NCBI GenBank assembly: GCA_963840075.1 | Contig: CAWIXS010000039.1 | Location: forward strand, 1 to 64,000 | From: AWTP1-13 sp963840075 | GTDB taxonomy: Bacteria > Pseudomonadota > Alphaproteobacteria > Rhizobiales > Hyphomicrobiaceae | Direction: 5' to 3' | Length of the DNA stretch: 64,000 nt | Shown here: piece by piece, positions 11,095 through 20,107 of the stretch | Layout: the number at the start of each line of letters is the position of its first letter | How positions within the stretch are numbered: position 1 is the first letter of the stretch | Program-made: the position numbers and the translations under genes | The notes under the pieces: generated by a model | Seen by the model: the letters and a program-made list of their open reading frames with translations, nothing else | Databases searched by the model: none | What the model was told of the DNA's origin: nothing

Positions 11095-11559
11095 CTACGC
11101 CGTCCGCTTCACCTCGATGCGGCTGGCCTTCGGCTCCACGGTGGCGGCGTCGGGCTTGGGGAGGCTCACCGTCAGCACGCCGTCCTTGAACGCGGCCGAC
11201 ACCTTGTCGGGCTCGACCTCGAAGGGCACGGTCGTGGTGCGCTGGAACGCGCCGTAGGACCGCTCGACGCGATGAAAGACGCGCTCCTCCTCGTCCTTCT
11301 TCTCCTCCTGCTCGGATTTCTTCTCGCCCTTGACGGTCAGCTGGTTGCCGGACAGCGAGACCTCGATGTCCTTCTCCTCGACCCCGGGCAGCTCGACGGT
11401 CACCGTCATGTCCTTGCCGGTCTCGCTCACGTTGATGCGCGGCGCCAGCGTGCCGCCTATGTTGCGGCCGAACCAGTCCTCGAACAGGCTGTCGAGCTGG
11501 GTTCTGAACCCGCGGAACGGATCGGGCTCGCGACCTCTGGAAAACGGTTTGTCGGACAT
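11095..11559 (-). CDS. Hsp20/alpha-crystallin small heat-shock protein
   Basis: 154-residue small heat-shock chaperone that holds unfolding proteins in the cytoplasm. The alpha-crystallin domain spans about residues 38-145: PRINVSETGKDMTVTVELPG at its start, DIEVSLSGNQLTVKGEK, a charged EQEEKKDEEE loop, then the conserved AAFKDGVLTVSLPK. A C-terminal RIEV segment serves as the I-x-V oligomerisation motif. The N-terminal arm is short (FRGFRTQLDSLFEDWF). No clear ROSE or heat-shock promoter was recognised upstream. Confidence 0.95.
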   Translation of the reverse strand: MSDKPFSRGREPDPFRGFRTQLDSLFEDWFGRNIGGTLAPRINVSETGKDMTVTVELPGVEEKDIEVSLSGNQLTVKGEKKSEQEEKKDEEERVFHRVERSYGAFQRTTTVPFEVEPDKVSAAFKDGVLTVSLPKPDAATVEPKASRIEVKRTA

Positions 11560-11761
11560 CGGTGACCTCCATTGTTGCGGTGCCCGGAGAACGGGGCGAG
11601 ACCCCCGCCTCCCGGCGCCGATTGGGAAACGCTGCGGTCCAGCGCGCAGGGGCTCGACCCCGTCGCGGCGGGCGCCACTCTGCCTCCCGGAGGGTACGCA
11701 ATGCCGGCGGAGCTTTGCACCGCGTGGATTTATGTAGGTGCTCGGCAGCGGTTATGTAGGC

Positions 11762-11842
11762 GCGGGACGGGGTCAGACCCCTCGCGCGGACGTCTCCATA
11801 TCACCTCGACCTCGGAGGCGAGGGGTCCGATCCCGCCCCGTC
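11762..11842. repeat. long imperfect inverted repeat of the ggggtcagacccc family
   Basis: The left arm gacggggtcagacccctcgc (about 11767) is partly mirrored by the right arm gcgaggggtccgatcccgcc (about 11818), about 30 bp apart. The right arm lies inside the last codons of yacG, so the repeat supplies the YacG C-terminus. Confidence 0.7.
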
Positions 11843-12034
11843 CTCCCCGTCCTCGCCATCGCCGGCGGGCTCGTCGCTCTTGCCTTGGTCCGGGATGGCG
11901 TAGGCGCCGCCGAGCCAGCGGGCGAGGTCGACATCGGCGCACCGGCGCGAGCAGAACGGGCGGTAGTCGGGCGCGCTCGGCCGACCGCAGATCGGGCATT
12001 TGCCGCGGGCGTTGCCGGAGGCCTCGGGGTCCAT
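11801..12034 (-). CDS. yacG: DNA gyrase inhibitor YacG (zinc-ribbon)
   Basis: 77-residue zinc-ribbon protein. Two cysteine pairs, C-P-I-C and C-S-R-R-C (residues about 12-32), would bind one Zn, followed by the signature VDLARWLGGAYAIP. In E. coli YacG binds GyrB and inhibits gyrase. ATG 12034 lies one base after the maf stop codon, so the pair is translationally linked. The final 20 residues (acidic, then GSDPSPPRSR) come from a dispersed intergenic repeat and are not part of the family core. Confidence 0.9.
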   Translation of the reverse strand: MDPEASGNARGKCPICGRPSAPDYRPFCSRRCADVDLARWLGGAYAIPDQGKSDEPAGDGEDGEDGAGSDPSPPRSR

Positions 12035-12035
12035 C

Positions 12036-12779
12036 CTACTCGGGGTCTGCCTGCCCCAGCTTGAGCCAGTTGAAATGGATCGGGAAGCCCTCGCCGGCCA
12101 GCATGTTGACGACCTCGGTGAGCGGCAGTCCGACGACGTTGGTGTAGGAGCCGTTGACCTTCTGCACGAAGCAGCCGGCCAGGCCCTGCACGGCATAGCC
12201 GCCGGCCTTCCCGCGCCATTCGCGCGAGGCGATGTAGGCCTCGATCTCCTCGTGCGTCAGGCGCTTGAAGCGGACGCGCGTGTCGACCATCCTGAGCCGC
12301 ACGCGGTCGTCGGGCATCACGAGACAGATCGCGGTCAGCACGCGATGCGAGCGCCCCGACAGGAGGCGCAGGGCGGCCACCGCCTCCTCCACGAAGCGGG
12401 GCTTCACCAGGACGCGCCGCCCGACTGCCACGACGGTATCGGCGGCCAGCACATGGGCGTCGGCGATGTCCTTGTCGTTGGCGATGGCATCGCGCGCCTC
12501 GAGCGCCTTCGACCGCGCCAGCCGGGTTGCCAGGGCACGCGGCATCTCGCCCTTCTTCGGGGTCTCGTCGATGCTGGAGGGCCTCAGCGCGTCCGGCTCG
12601 ATGCCGACCTGGGCCAGCAGCGTGAGCCGCCGCGGGGAGGCGCTGGCGAGCACCAGCTTCGGCTTGAGGCCGCTGCGGCGCGCGGCGGGCTTGGTGCGGG
12701 CGAGCTCGGCCCTGAGCGTCTCCCCGCGCGGGCTGTCCGTCCGGCTCAGCACGCCGAGCAATCCGCGCGTGGTTGTCAT
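12036..12779 (-). CDS. maf: Maf-like nucleotide pyrophosphatase
   Basis: Maf/Ham1-fold house-cleaning pyrophosphatase acting on non-canonical or dTTP/UTP-type nucleotides. The N-terminal signature LVLASASPRR, central VLAADTVVAVGRRVLVKP and the catalytic ERxxGY-like EWRGKAGGYAVQG segment are present, with GSYTNVVGLPL near the C-terminus. The chosen ATG at 12779 gives 247 residues, about 35-40 longer than the usual 200-210. The family core starts near residue 40, so a later start is possible. It precedes yacG as in other Hyphomicrobiales, but the pair runs opposite to the hisD run instead of following infA. Confidence 0.9.
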   Translation of the reverse strand: MTTTRGLLGVLSRTDSPRGETLRAELARTKPAARRSGLKPKLVLASASPRRLTLLAQVGIEPDALRPSSIDETPKKGEMPRALATRLARSKALEARDAIANDKDIADAHVLAADTVVAVGRRVLVKPRFVEEAVAALRLLSGRSHRVLTAICLVMPDDRVRLRMVDTRVRFKRLTHEEIEAYIASREWRGKAGGYAVQGLAGCFVQKVNGSYTNVVGLPLTEVVNMLAGEGFPIHFNWLKLGQADPE

Positions 12780-13053
12780 ACCGCCCCGGCTCCAATCGCT
12801 GCATTCGCGCGGCACATTGTCCAGGACGGCGGGGAAAATCAAGGGCGCCGGGCGAGCGAGGGCCAGGAACGGCCCGGGCAAACAGCCACGGCACGGCGCC
12901 AGCGAGCAGCTGGCGTGGAGCACCGTCGCGCATTACGCGCGGCACCTGCACCTTTGCCGCTCGCTTCGGGATGAGCCGAAAGCGCAACGGTACTCCAACC
13001 CCTCCTTATGCAACCGCTTGCAGTGCATCGCATACCCCAAATGGGGTAGGCGC

Positions 13054-14281
13054 CTACAAGGCGGGCAGCGCGTGAGGATTGCGCTGCCGCTTGCGCAGCC
13101 AGACCGGGGTGGCCAGGATCTTGGCGATGAGCTCGGCCTGGCGGCCGACGCCGGTCTTCTCGAAGATGCGCTTCAGGTGCACGCGCGCCGTGTCGGTGAC
13201 GATCCCGAGCTCCTTCGCCGCCTCCTCCACGGTCCGCCCCAGCACCAGCCGCTCGCACAGCCGGGCCTCGGCGAGGGTCAGGCCGAACAGGCGGCGCAGC
13301 AGCTCGGCGGGCGCCTCCTGCGGTTCCTCCGGGATGGTCACGAACACGACCGCCAGCGGCCGGTCGAGGCGCCCCAGGCCATAGCGCAGGTGATTGCCCC
13401 ACAGGGTCGCCACCAGGGCCGGGAACGGCTCCGCAGGCGACAGGCGGGTAATGGCCAGGGCCTGCCCCGGCGCGATGCGGCCCGCCCTGGCCTCGGCGAT
13501 GGCCTCCCAGATGGCGCGGCGAAGCGCGGCATTCTCGTCCCTGGCCTGGAGCGCCAGGGCGCCGTTGTGAAGCGACAGGCCGTCGCCCATGTCAATGATG
13601 CGCCGCGCCGTGGCATTGGCGTGCACGAGGCGGGCGTCGTCGTCGACCAGCAGGATGCCCATGCAGATGCCGTCGAGCGCCTCGAAGGCGATGCGATTGA
13701 TGAGGTCGACACGCGCCAGGTGCTCGCTCAGCGCCACGGCCTGCTTGACGTGCGGGATCAGCGCGCCGAACGCCTCGACCTCGTGCTCCTTGAACCAGGT
13801 CGACTGCCGGCCGCGAAACAGGCCGTACATGATGAGCGTGCCGTCGTCCTCGGGAATGCTCACCACCAAGGAGTACTCGACGCCGGCAGGCAGCCAGGAT
13901 GTCCCGGTACATTCTGGAGCCGTGCAGCTCGGCATCGCCGAAGGCGAGGCGGCAGGAGAACGGGCGGCTGGGAAACCGCCTGACCAGCTGGACGCGGGGA
14001 TCGGTGTGCATCAGCTCGGAAAAGTGCTGCTCGAAGCGCGCGAGCGCGGCGCTCCGGCTCCCGTCGACGGCAGCGTAGCGGCTCTGGACGAACTCGTCGT
14101 AGCCGTAGAGCACGGAGAAGCTCAGCGCCTCCTCGTGCGGCTGCGTACGCACGATGTGCCCGCCATCGGCCGCGAAAGCGCGCGCCAGCTCCTCCAGGAA
14201 GGCCGGCCACTTGTCGGCGTCCGTGGCCGCGTCGTAGAGCCGGCGGATCGCCGGCAGGATGTCGGGCTGGCTGGTCCGCAC
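13054..14281 (-). pseudogene. LuxR-family transcriptional regulator, interrupted by a +1 frameshift
   Basis: Two overlapping frames make one LuxR-type regulator. The first (GTG 14281 to about 13890) has the helical N-terminus beginning RTSQPDILPAIRRLYDAATD. The second (about 13885 to 13054) continues with GVEYSLVVSIPEDDGT, a PAS-like ligand-binding middle and a C-terminal LuxR helix-turn-helix (LTLAEARLCERLVLG... VHLKRIFEKTGVG). The junction lies in + strand 13881-13900 and the total length is 3n+1, so one extra base explains the break. Removing it would give about 408 residues. It may be a sequence error rather than a dead gene. Regulated targets are unknown. Confidence 0.8.
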
Positions 14282-14347
14282 GTTCCCGGCATTTTCGAGA
14301 GTTCTCGTTCACCCGCTCCCCCGGATTTCTGCGAACAGCCCGAAAAC

Positions 14348-14857
14348 CTAGATCCTGACGCCGCCGCGGGCTGCCAGGAATGCGTCCTTCAGGACTTCGG
14401 CAAGATCGCGCCGCTCGCCGTCGGTGAGAAAGCGGGCAAACGCCAGCTCCCGGCCCTGCGAGACGACGCTCAGCGCCGTGCGCCCGTCGCGCCACTCGCG
14501 CAGGCTGACGCGTGCCCAGTAGGGGTTGCAGTCGAACCGCTCCTGCCGGCCGGAGGGATGCACGCGCGTCAGTGTGAAGCGCGCCGGCGTCAGCTCCACC
14601 GTCTCGTAGAGCCGTCCGGAGCGGTAGTTCAACCGGAAGGCGATGTAGACGATGAGCACATCGAGGCCGAAGAAACCGAACACCGGCCAGGCCCCCATCA
14701 GAAGGAAGACGATGCCGGTGATGAAGCTGGCTGCGCCCAGCGCCGCCATCAGGATCAGGAAGCCGGTGGGACCGAGCGACCGGTGCGGTGTCAGGAGCGC
14801 GCGGAAGGCCTCCGGCTCGGCTTGCGTTTGGTCGGCTTTTCCGTTCATGTCGGCCAT
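14348..14857 (-). CDS. DUF2244 family membrane protein
   Basis: 169-residue inner-membrane protein of family DUF2244. Two adjacent transmembrane helices (about 31-53 and 57-76) form a hairpin, preceded by the family-typical LLTPHRSLGPTGF (about 21-33) and followed by a cytosolic domain with PARFTLTRVHPSGRQERFDCNPYWARV. It is divergent from nth, 32 bp away between starts, so the two share a promoter region. Function unknown; DUF2244 genes often lie near nth or cytochrome oxidase genes in alphaproteobacteria. Confidence 0.9.
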   Translation of the reverse strand: MADMNGKADQTQAEPEAFRALLTPHRSLGPTGFLILMAALGAASFITGIVFLLMGAWPVFGFFGLDVLIVYIAFRLNYRSGRLYETVELTPARFTLTRVHPSGRQERFDCNPYWARVSLREWRDGRTALSVVSQGRELAFARFLTDGERRDLAEVLKDAFLAARGGVRI

Positions 14858-14889
14858 CCTAGCAACCCCAGCGTCCCGCGCGAAGCCTC

Positions 14890-15630
14890 ATGCCCAGAAC
14901 CGTTCGACGCAGCCCGCCGAAGGCCCCTCGCCCGAGGCGCAAGCAGGCACGGCCGTCGCCCGAGCGCGTCGAGGCGATCTTCCGCCGCCTCGCGGCTGCC
15001 AATCCCGAGCCCAAGGGCGAGCTGGAGCACTCCGATCCCTACACCCTGCTGGTCGCCGTCGTGCTGTCCGCCCAGGCGACGGACGAGGGGGTCAACAAGG
15101 CGACGCGGGGGCTGTTCAAGGCGGCAGACACCCCGCGCAAGATGGTGGCGCTGGGCGAAGCGGCGGTGCAGGAGCACATCAAGACCATCGGTCTCTTCCG
15201 CAACAAGGCCAAGAACGTGATCGCGCTCTCCGAGCAGCTGCTCGCCGAGCACGGGGGCCGGGTGCCGCGCGAGCGCGACGCGCTGGAGGCGCTGCCGGGC
15301 GTCGGCCGCAAGACCGCCAATGTCGTGCTCAATATCGCCTTCGGCGAGCCGACGCTCGCCGTCGACACCCATGTGTTCCGGATGGCGCACCGGCTCGGGC
15401 TCGCCGCCGGCAAGACGCCGCACGAGGTCGAGCAGGGCCTCGTCGAGGTTATTCCGCAGCAGTACATGCGCCGCGCCCATCACTGGCTCATCCTGCACGG
15501 CCGCTATGTCTGCCAGGCGCGCAAGCCGCGTTGCGATGCCTGCGTCGTCTGCGATCTGTGCAATGCGCCAGACAAGTGGTTCGATTGCGGGCCGGCCAAG
15601 ATCGCCGCAGCCGAGAGAGGACATCCATGA
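14890..15630 (+). CDS. nth: endonuclease III (DNA glycosylase/AP lyase)
   Basis: Base-excision repair enzyme that removes oxidised pyrimidines and nicks at AP sites. The helix-hairpin-helix LPGVGRKTANVVLN carries the catalytic Lys, VDTHVFR the catalytic Asp, and four C-terminal cysteines in C-x6-C-x2-C-x5-C spacing bind the 4Fe-4S cluster. At 246 residues it has a 30-residue basic N-terminal extension compared with E. coli Nth. The stop codon overlaps the start of the aminotransferase gene (ATGA), so the two are translationally coupled. Confidence 0.97.
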   Translation: MPRTVRRSPPKAPRPRRKQARPSPERVEAIFRRLAAANPEPKGELEHSDPYTLLVAVVLSAQATDEGVNKATRGLFKAADTPRKMVALGEAAVQEHIKTIGLFRNKAKNVIALSEQLLAEHGGRVPRERDALEALPGVGRKTANVVLNIAFGEPTLAVDTHVFRMAHRLGLAAGKTPHEVEQGLVEVIPQQYMRRAHHWLILHGRYVCQARKPRCDACVVCDLCNAPDKWFDCGPAKIAAAERGHP

Positions 15631-16823
15631 CGGTCAGCAACGGCAGACAGGTCCTGAGCATCCCGGGCCCGACCAACATGCCCGACGAGGTGCTGGCGGC
15701 GATGCATCGCCCCGCCATGGACATCTACGCCGGCGAGATGGTCGGCATCACCGACAGCTGCATGGCGGACCTGAAAAAGGTCTTCCGCACGAAGGGGAAC
15801 ATCTACATCTACGCCGCCAACGGCCACGGCGGCTGGGAGGCGGCGGTCAGCAACGTGCTGACGCGCGGCGACGTGGTGCTGGCGCTGGAGAGCGGCCGCT
15901 TCGCCGTCGGCTGGGGCGAGATGGCGCGGATGCTGGGCGTCGAGCTGGAGGTCCTGCCGGGCGACTGGCGCCGGGCCGTCGACCCGGCGGCGCTGGAGGA
16001 GCGGCTGAAGCGCGACATGAGGCGTGATGGGGCGCACGCCATCAAGGCGGTCCTGGCGGTGCAGATCGATACCGCCTCGGGCGTGGTCAACGACATCCCC
16101 GCCATCCGCAAGGCGATGGATGCCGCCCGGCATCCCGCGCTGCTGATGGTGGATGCGGTGGCCTCGCTCGGCTGCATGCCGTTCGAGATGGATGCCTGGG
16201 GCGTCGACGTGGCGATGTCCGGCTCGCAGAAGGGGCTGATGACCCCGCCCGGCCTCGCCTTCGTCGCGGCAGGCGCGCGGGCGCGCAAGGTGCACGAGAC
16301 GGCGGGCCTGCGCACGCTCTACTGGGACTGGACCTTCCGCGAGGGCGAGGTGCACTACCAGAAGTACTGCGGCACGCCGCCGGAGCATCTGCTGTTCGGC
16401 CTGCGCAAGGCCCTGGACCTGCTGCTCGCCGAGGGGCTCGAGGCCGCGGCGCGCCGCCACGCGCTGCTGGCCGAGGCGACGCGCGCGGCGGTGGCGAGAT
16501 GGGCCGAGGGGCAGGTGCTGGCCTTCAACATCGCCAAGGAGGCCGAGCGCGCGAGCTCCGTGACCTGCGTCCTCATGCAGGGGCGCGATCCAGAGCCGCT
16601 GCGCGACTACTGCCGCGACAAGTGCGGCGTGGTGCTGGGCGTCGGCATCGGCGCGTTGGAAGGCAAGGCCTTCCGCATCGCCCACATGGGGCATGTCAAC
16701 GCACCGATGGTGCTCGGCACGCTGGGCGCGGTGGAGATGGGGCTGATTGCGCTCGGCGTCCCGCATGGGGCGGGCGGCGTGCAGGCGGCGGTGGAGCATC
16801 TGGGGCGGGAGGTGGGGGCGTGA
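15627..16823 (+). CDS. class V aminotransferase (alanine/serine-glyoxylate type)
   Basis: 398-residue PLP enzyme of the alanine-glyoxylate/serine-glyoxylate aminotransferase branch. The N-terminus SIPGPTNMPDEVLAAM is typical of glyoxylate aminotransferases. The PLP lysine lies in SGSQKGLMTPPG, preceded by MVDAVASLG. The C-terminal GVGIGALEGKAFRIAHMGHVN matches the substrate-binding arginine region. ATG 15627 overlaps the nth stop by 4 bp. Probable role is glyoxylate/glycine-serine metabolism (photorespiration-like or serine cycle); the amino donor cannot be chosen from sequence. Confidence 0.92.
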   Translation: MTVSNGRQVLSIPGPTNMPDEVLAAMHRPAMDIYAGEMVGITDSCMADLKKVFRTKGNIYIYAANGHGGWEAAVSNVLTRGDVVLALESGRFAVGWGEMARMLGVELEVLPGDWRRAVDPAALEERLKRDMRRDGAHAIKAVLAVQIDTASGVVNDIPAIRKAMDAARHPALLMVDAVASLGCMPFEMDAWGVDVAMSGSQKGLMTPPGLAFVAAGARARKVHETAGLRTLYWDWTFREGEVHYQKYCGTPPEHLLFGLRKALDLLLAEGLEAAARRHALLAEATRAAVARWAEGQVLAFNIAKEAERASSVTCVLMQGRDPEPLRDYCRDKCGVVLGVGIGALEGKAFRIAHMGHVNAPMVLGTLGAVEMGLIALGVPHGAGGVQAAVEHLGREVGA

Positions 16824-16990
16824 GGGCGCACGGGTATCAAATGAACGAGTCAGAACCTAAGCAGATTGTCTTCGCGGGCCCAACGCAACCATGGCAAAGT
16901 CCGCAATGCGCCGGAACCTGACAGACGCAGACCGGAGCAAGTGTGCCAACAGCGGTCCTGAATGTGCAAACTGACAAACCGAACCCAAAT

Positions 16991-17815
16991 TCAGATGGCC
17001 CCAACGACAGCAAGCCAGAGGAAGGTGAGAGACAGCATTGTCAGCTGCATGTCGGCAATGACAATCCGCCTGCCGTGTTGCTCGAAGAATAGCTTGACGC
17101 CGGTATATCGCAGTGACAACGGCGTAAGCGCCGCGAACCCGAAGCCCAATGCATTGACGCAGAAGATGACGAGCGCAATGTACTGCGGGGAGCGCGGCGA
17201 TCGAGCGTCCGGCAGCGCAAATGCGACAATAGCAGCGTACGTCATTACGAGCCCCGCGGCCACGGCTGCCGAAAGATACGTTTCTCGGACCCGCAGAAGA
17301 CCTAGGCCATCCGCAGCCATTGCGACGATCACGGATCCGAGCAGTAGAGATGCGGGCAGACAAAAGTAGAGAACGTAAGAGAGGCGACCGAGTCCATTTG
17401 CCTGTAAGAGCGGCAGCAGCGCGAACCAGGATAGAAAGACCGTGCGGTATTCAATGGTCGAGGCAAGGCTGAAATGGACACGGGGCACTAACTCGCCACT
17501 CGTGTCGACGTGCGGCACGTAGGAAATCAGGAAGACGCTACCGATCGCGAACAGGAAAGCTACCAGGAGCAGTACGACAACGGTGTCGAGGGAACTCTCG
17601 GCGACGCCCGATCGGTCCCGCGCCAGGGTAACGACCAGCGTTATTCCAAAGAAGGCGAAGCTGGCAAGACCGCCCATGATTCCCAAGTGCATCTTCGCGG
17701 TGTCATAGAGGAGCCAGGGATAGCTACCGTGCGGAGCCGAAGCGCGCCGGCCCGCGACGAGCACCACCAACAACCCAATCGCCGCAGCAAGGAGGAAGCC
17801 CAGGACTGCCCACAT
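16991..17815 (-). CDS. polytopic membrane protein of unknown function
   Basis: 274-residue integral membrane protein with seven or eight predicted helices (about 2-24, 44-65, 78-103, 126-140, 147-170, 178-200, 210-235 and 255-274). ATG 17815 follows an AGGTGA ribosome site; an in-frame ATG at 17857 would add 14 polar residues. No known family motif was recognised. Base composition is visibly lower in GC than the flanking genes and the gene has no operon partner, so it may have been acquired. Confidence 0.7.
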   Translation of the reverse strand: MWAVLGFLLAAAIGLLVVLVAGRRASAPHGSYPWLLYDTAKMHLGIMGGLASFAFFGITLVVTLARDRSGVAESSLDTVVVLLLVAFLFAIGSVFLISYVPHVDTSGELVPRVHFSLASTIEYRTVFLSWFALLPLLQANGLGRLSYVLYFCLPASLLLGSVIVAMAADGLGLLRVRETYLSAAVAAGLVMTYAAIVAFALPDARSPRSPQYIALVIFCVNALGFGFAALTPLSLRYTGVKLFFEQHGRRIVIADMQLTMLSLTFLWLAVVGAI

Positions 17816-18083
17816 CTTCTTCACCTTTGACGGAAAATTGCTGCGTTGTGGGGGCATTTCTGGTCAACGTCCGCACTGCCATTGCCCGAGGTTGAAGATA
17901 CCCGCGAACATACGAACCTACTAGCGTCCTTCCCTTGTCATTCGTCGGTTGAGGGTCATGATTCACCGTGCAATGGGCGCGCGTCCGACAGCAAAGCGCT
18001 GAGAGCGGACGCGCGGTACTGCGGCTTAAGTGTTCGATCTGGCTGGGAGATCCTGCTTGGGCCATGCATCGGGGCGGGCGCTG

Positions 18084-19094
18084 CTATTTCTGCATGGCCC
18101 GCGGGGCGGGGCTCCTGACCGTCGCCAGAGCCCCAAAAAAGAGGGCGTTGGTGAGGACGACGGCGTGCAGCGCCAGCGCGCTGATCACGGCGTCGTCCCA
18201 GGGGACGCCGGCGCGGGTCGTCGCCGCCACCCAGGCGGCCTGGGACGGGCCGATGCCGGCGATGCCGTTGACGGGGAGTGCAAACGCCACGTTGCCGGCG
18301 GCCCCGCCCAGCATGGCGGCGGCGGGCGAGACCGTCGCCACCACGGCCTGGGCGACCAGGATGGCGGAGAGGCCGAACACCAGCCACAGCGCGAGGCTGA
18401 GGCCCACCGCGGTTAGCCCCGCGGCATGGCCGCCGATGGCCTCCAAGCCGGCGGTAAGCCGCGCCGCGGCATCGCCGATACGCGGCAGACGCGCCATGTG
18501 CCGCCGCAGCGCCAGACCGGCGACGGCGAGGCCGACAGGCGCGAGCCCCGAGCCCAGCGCAGCGAGGGCGAGCACGGCGCGCCCGGGGCCCGGCCACAGG
18601 TCGAGGGTGGCGGCGGCACCCAGGAAGATGGCGGCGACCGTGGCGAGGTCGAAGAGGCGCGCGATGAGGAGCACGCCCGCCGCATGCAGCAGGCCGTAGC
18701 CCAGGCGCCGCTTCATGAGCACGGGGTAGCTGAGCTCGCCCAGCCGCAGGGGCAGCACGAAGTTCCAGAAGTTGAGCTGGAAGGCGATGCGGACGAGCGC
18801 CGCACCCGGCAGGGCGAGCCGCCCCGTCATCATCACCGCGAAGCGCCACGCGCGCAGCCACTGCACCAGCGCAACGAGCGCGAAGGCGGCCAGCAGCGGC
18901 AGCGGGCTCGCCTCGGCGAGGAGGCGCGCGAGCGAGGCCACGATCTGCGGCGTCAGGAGGAACCAGAGGCAGACCGCGGTGACGCCGAGCGCGAGGCATA
19001 CCGGCAAGAGGACGCGGACGGGGCCAGCCCCCTCGCGCCTACCCCTTCGTTCAAGATGCCCGCGCAGAGGCGAGGGGTCTGACCCCGCACTCAT
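18084..19094 (-). CDS. flippase-like / LPG synthase transmembrane-domain protein (UPF0104 type)
   Basis: 336-residue membrane protein of the lysylphosphatidylglycerol synthase TM-region family with about eight helices. Family landmarks are FQLNFWNFVLPLRLGELSYPVLMKRR (about 100-125; substrate cavity) and the C-terminal LPVNGIAGIGPSQAAW. Such proteins are thought to move lipid-linked or hopanoid-type substrates. Its ATG overlaps the stop of the upstream glycosyltransferase, making it the last gene of a GT39-GT2-flippase operon. The first 28 residues are encoded by a copy of the ggggtctgacccc dispersed repeat and are unlikely to be native; the family-like part starts near residue 29. Confidence 0.88.
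   Translation of the reverse strand: MSAGSDPSPLRGHLERRGRREGAGPVRVLLPVCLALGVTAVCLWFLLTPQIVASLARLLAEASPLPLLAAFALVALVQWLRAWRFAVMMTGRLALPGAALVRIAFQLNFWNFVLPLRLGELSYPVLMKRRLGYGLLHAAGVLLIARLFDLATVAAIFLGAAATLDLWPGPGRAVLALAALGSGLAPVGLAVAGLALRRHMARLPRIGDAAARLTAGLEAIGGHAAGLTAVGLSLALWLVFGLSAILVAQAVVATVSPAAAMLGGAAGNVAFALPVNGIAGIGPSQAAWVAATTRAGVPWDDAVISALALHAVVLTNALFFGALATVRSPAPRAMQK
19017..19092. repeat. ggggtctgacccc-family element inside the flippase 5' end
   Basis: The arms gacggggccagccccctcgc and gcgaggggtctgaccccgc flank a centre of about 30 bp. The element coincides with codons 1-28 of the flippase gene and abuts the stop of the GT2 gene. Confidence 0.75.
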
Positions 19095-20107
19095 GGGCGC
19101 GGGCGGCCGAGGTGCTGCGCCACCAGGTTGCGCGCCTCCACCGGCCGCTGCGTGCGGCTGATGATCAGCTCGGCCAGCATCCCGAACAGGACGAGCTGCA
19201 TGCCGACGATCACCGCCATGACACCGAACAGCAGGAGCGGCCGGCTGCCGATGCTGGCGCCCGTGAGGAGCTTCAGCGCCGTCAGATAGGCGAGCGCCGC
19301 GCCCCCGCCCAGGGAGAACAGGAGGCCGATGCCGCCGAACAGATGCCCCGGCCGGTACGCGAAGCGGGTGATCATCACCACCGTCAGCAGGTCGAGGAGG
19401 CCGCGCGTGAAGCGCGCCACCCCGTATTTCGACTTGCCGAAGCGGCGCGCATGATGGCGCACCGGGATCTCTGCCACCTTGTAGCCCAGCGCGCTCGCCA
19501 GCACCGGCACGTAGCGGTGCAGCTCGCCGTAGAGCTCGACGGAGTCGAAGATCTCGCGCCGGTAGGCCTTGAAGCCGCAGTTGAAGTCGTGCAGCCGCAC
19601 GCCGCTGATGCGCGCGGTGACGCGGTTGAAGAGGCGCGACGGCAGCGTCTTGGACAACGGGTCGTGGCGGTCCTTCTTCCAGCCCGAGACCAAGTCGTAG
19701 CCGGCGTCCAGCGTCTCCAGGAAGCGGGGGATCTCGTCGGGGTCGTCCTGCAGGTCGGCATCCATCGTGATCACGATGTCGCCGCTGCAGGCGCCGATGC
19801 CGATCATCAGCGCGGGCGCCTTGCCGAAGTTGCGCCGCAGCCGGATCGCCTGCACGACGGCGTTGTCGGCCGCCAGCCGCGACATCACCGCCCAGGTGCC
19901 GTCGCTGCTGCCGTCGTCGACCAGCACGATGTCGCTGAGCGCGATGCCGTTGGCGGCGCACGCCTCGAGAATGCGCGCGACGATCAGCGGCAAGGACTGC
20001 TCCTCGTCCTTGGCCGGCACCACGACGCTCACGTCGCGCCCGCGCGCGCCTGCTTCTGGGGAGCCGGTGCGCGAGACGATGGCGGCGGCGTGCTGACTCA
20101 TCGGCAT
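19091..20107 (-). CDS. GT2 glycosyltransferase, DPM1/ArnC-like
   Basis: 338-residue family 2 glycosyltransferase of the polyprenyl-phosphate sugar transferase type. The N-terminal GT-A domain has VVVPAKDEEQSLP, VDDGSSDGT and the metal-binding DADLQDDP motif. The middle carries RRFGKSKYG, typical of dolichol/undecaprenyl-phosphate transferases, and two C-terminal helices anchor it (about 250-275 and 285-312). It would make a lipid-linked sugar for the upstream GT39. Start is 20107, or 20101 which forms an ATGA overlap with GT39; the downstream end overlaps the flippase gene. Confidence 0.93.
   Translation of the reverse strand: MPMSQHAAAIVSRTGSPEAGARGRDVSVVVPAKDEEQSLPLIVARILEACAANGIALSDIVLVDDGSSDGTWAVMSRLAADNAVVQAIRLRRNFGKAPALMIGIGACSGDIVITMDADLQDDPDEIPRFLETLDAGYDLVSGWKKDRHDPLSKTLPSRLFNRVTARISGVRLHDFNCGFKAYRREIFDSVELYGELHRYVPVLASALGYKVAEIPVRHHARRFGKSKYGVARFTRGLLDLLTVVMITRFAYRPGHLFGGIGLLFSLGGGAALAYLTALKLLTGASIGSRPLLLFGVMAVIVGMQLVLFGMLAELIISRTQRPVEARNLVAQHLGRPRP

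Noticed and set aside
14652..16823. 723-codon frame fusing DUF2244 antisense, nth antiframe and the aminotransferase
   Set aside because: The N-terminal part is out of frame with nth and antisense to DUF2244; the true start is ATG 15627 overlapping the nth stop.
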